Positions 7,731-7,949 of a stretch of 7,949 bases of DNA are shown here, in pieces. Both the position numbers and the translations under genes were made by a program. Positions within the stretch are counted from its first letter, which is position 1; each line of letters begins with the position of its first letter. The stretch is from Enterobacteriaceae bacterium (GTDB taxonomy: Bacteria > Pseudomonadota > Gammaproteobacteria > Enterobacterales > Enterobacteriaceae): contig JALAGK010000247.1 of NCBI GenBank assembly GCA_022712475.1, forward strand, positions 1 through 7,949. Direction: 5' to 3'. Under the pieces are notes generated by a model. The model ran no database searches. It worked only from the letters and a program-made list of their open reading frames with translations, and was not told the DNA's origin.

Positions 7731-7949
7731 TATTCATTGATAGCCCCTTTATCGCCTTTAAAACGCACAAGCACACCGTCTGTGGTTTGCTGCCCCTCCT
7801 GAAATCGGCGAGCCGTAGGCAGGAAGACAAGGTCAGACCGCCAAGGATGGCGGTCTGAGGCGAAACGAGACAGGACGTCGAGTCGAGCCGGCCGCAGGCT
7901 AAGGGCCGGGAGGTGAGCGTACCGACCAACGGGCGGCGATTTCCTGGCG
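7731..7949. other. Gene-free right end with a structured GC-rich block
   Basis: No convincing gene was seen on either strand after the terminator. An 82-codon minus-strand open frame ends at 7681 and begins at 7929, but it has no recognisable domain, reads back through the terminator and has an arginine/serine-rich composition typical of a shadow frame. From about 7798 the sequence becomes GC-rich and contains two strong hairpins. One has an 11-bp perfect stem (7833-7843 with 7848-7858, loop AGGA). The other has a 6-bp CCGGCC/GGCCGG stem (7888-7893 with 7904-7909). The block is bounded by GAAATCG (7801-7807) and its complement CGATTTC (7937-7943). No T-tract follows either hairpin. It could be a dispersed intergenic repeat or the start of an accessory region. 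Confidence 0.5.

Noticed and set aside
7833..7858. 11-bp hairpin as a second terminator
   Set aside because: The stem is strong but is followed by GGCGAAACG rather than a T-tract on the plus strand, and the minus strand also lacks a T-run.
7681..7929. 82-codon minus-strand open frame at the right end
   Set aside because: No recognisable domain, no convincing ribosome-binding site, and it reads through the hemCDXY terminator stem. Most likely a chance frame in GC-rich hairpin sequence.

Overview
The window is a chromosomal segment from a member of the Enterobacteriaceae. Every gene reads as a close relative of an E. coli K-12 gene, in the E. coli order lptM(yifL)–cyaY–cyaA–hemC–hemD–hemX–hemY. 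However, the protein sequences, for example the CyaA C-terminus and the HemX linker, differ enough that it is not E. coli itself. The coding sequence looks moderately GC-rich. I can support family level, but not genus.

Layout: (1) 1-203, minus strand: the 5' part of lptM, a small outer-membrane lipoprotein; its last few codons lie outside the window. (2) 204-356: divergent intergenic region with a good sigma-70 promoter for cyaY. (3) 357-677, plus: cyaY (bacterial frataxin). (4) 678-3179, or to 3236 by homology, minus: cyaA, class I adenylate cyclase. It meets cyaY tail to tail with no spacer. (5) About 3237-3520: divergent cyaA/hemC control region. It holds a CRP-like site overlapping the -10 of the cyaA promoter and a separate predicted hemC promoter. 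(6) 3521-7606, plus: the tightly packed hemC-hemD-hemX-hemY operon. (7) 7607-7949: gene-free tail with an intrinsic terminator at 7700-7730, then a GC-rich, hairpin-rich block of about 150 bp that may be a dispersed intergenic repeat.

Functionally, HemC and HemD carry out consecutive steps of tetrapyrrole synthesis (porphobilinogen to hydroxymethylbilane to uroporphyrinogen III). HemX and HemY are inner-membrane proteins of unsettled function, cotranscribed with them. CyaA makes cAMP, and the CRP site over its promoter fits cAMP-CRP feedback repression. CyaY acts in iron-sulfur cluster assembly. LptM helps assemble the LPS translocon.

The gene content is ordinary core genome. I found no RNA genes, CRISPR array, insertion sequence or novel multi-gene system. 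The two points most worth a second look are the cyaA start region, where the UUG start known in E. coli is replaced by UUU so that the reading frame has no standard start at the conserved position, and the structured block at the right-hand end.
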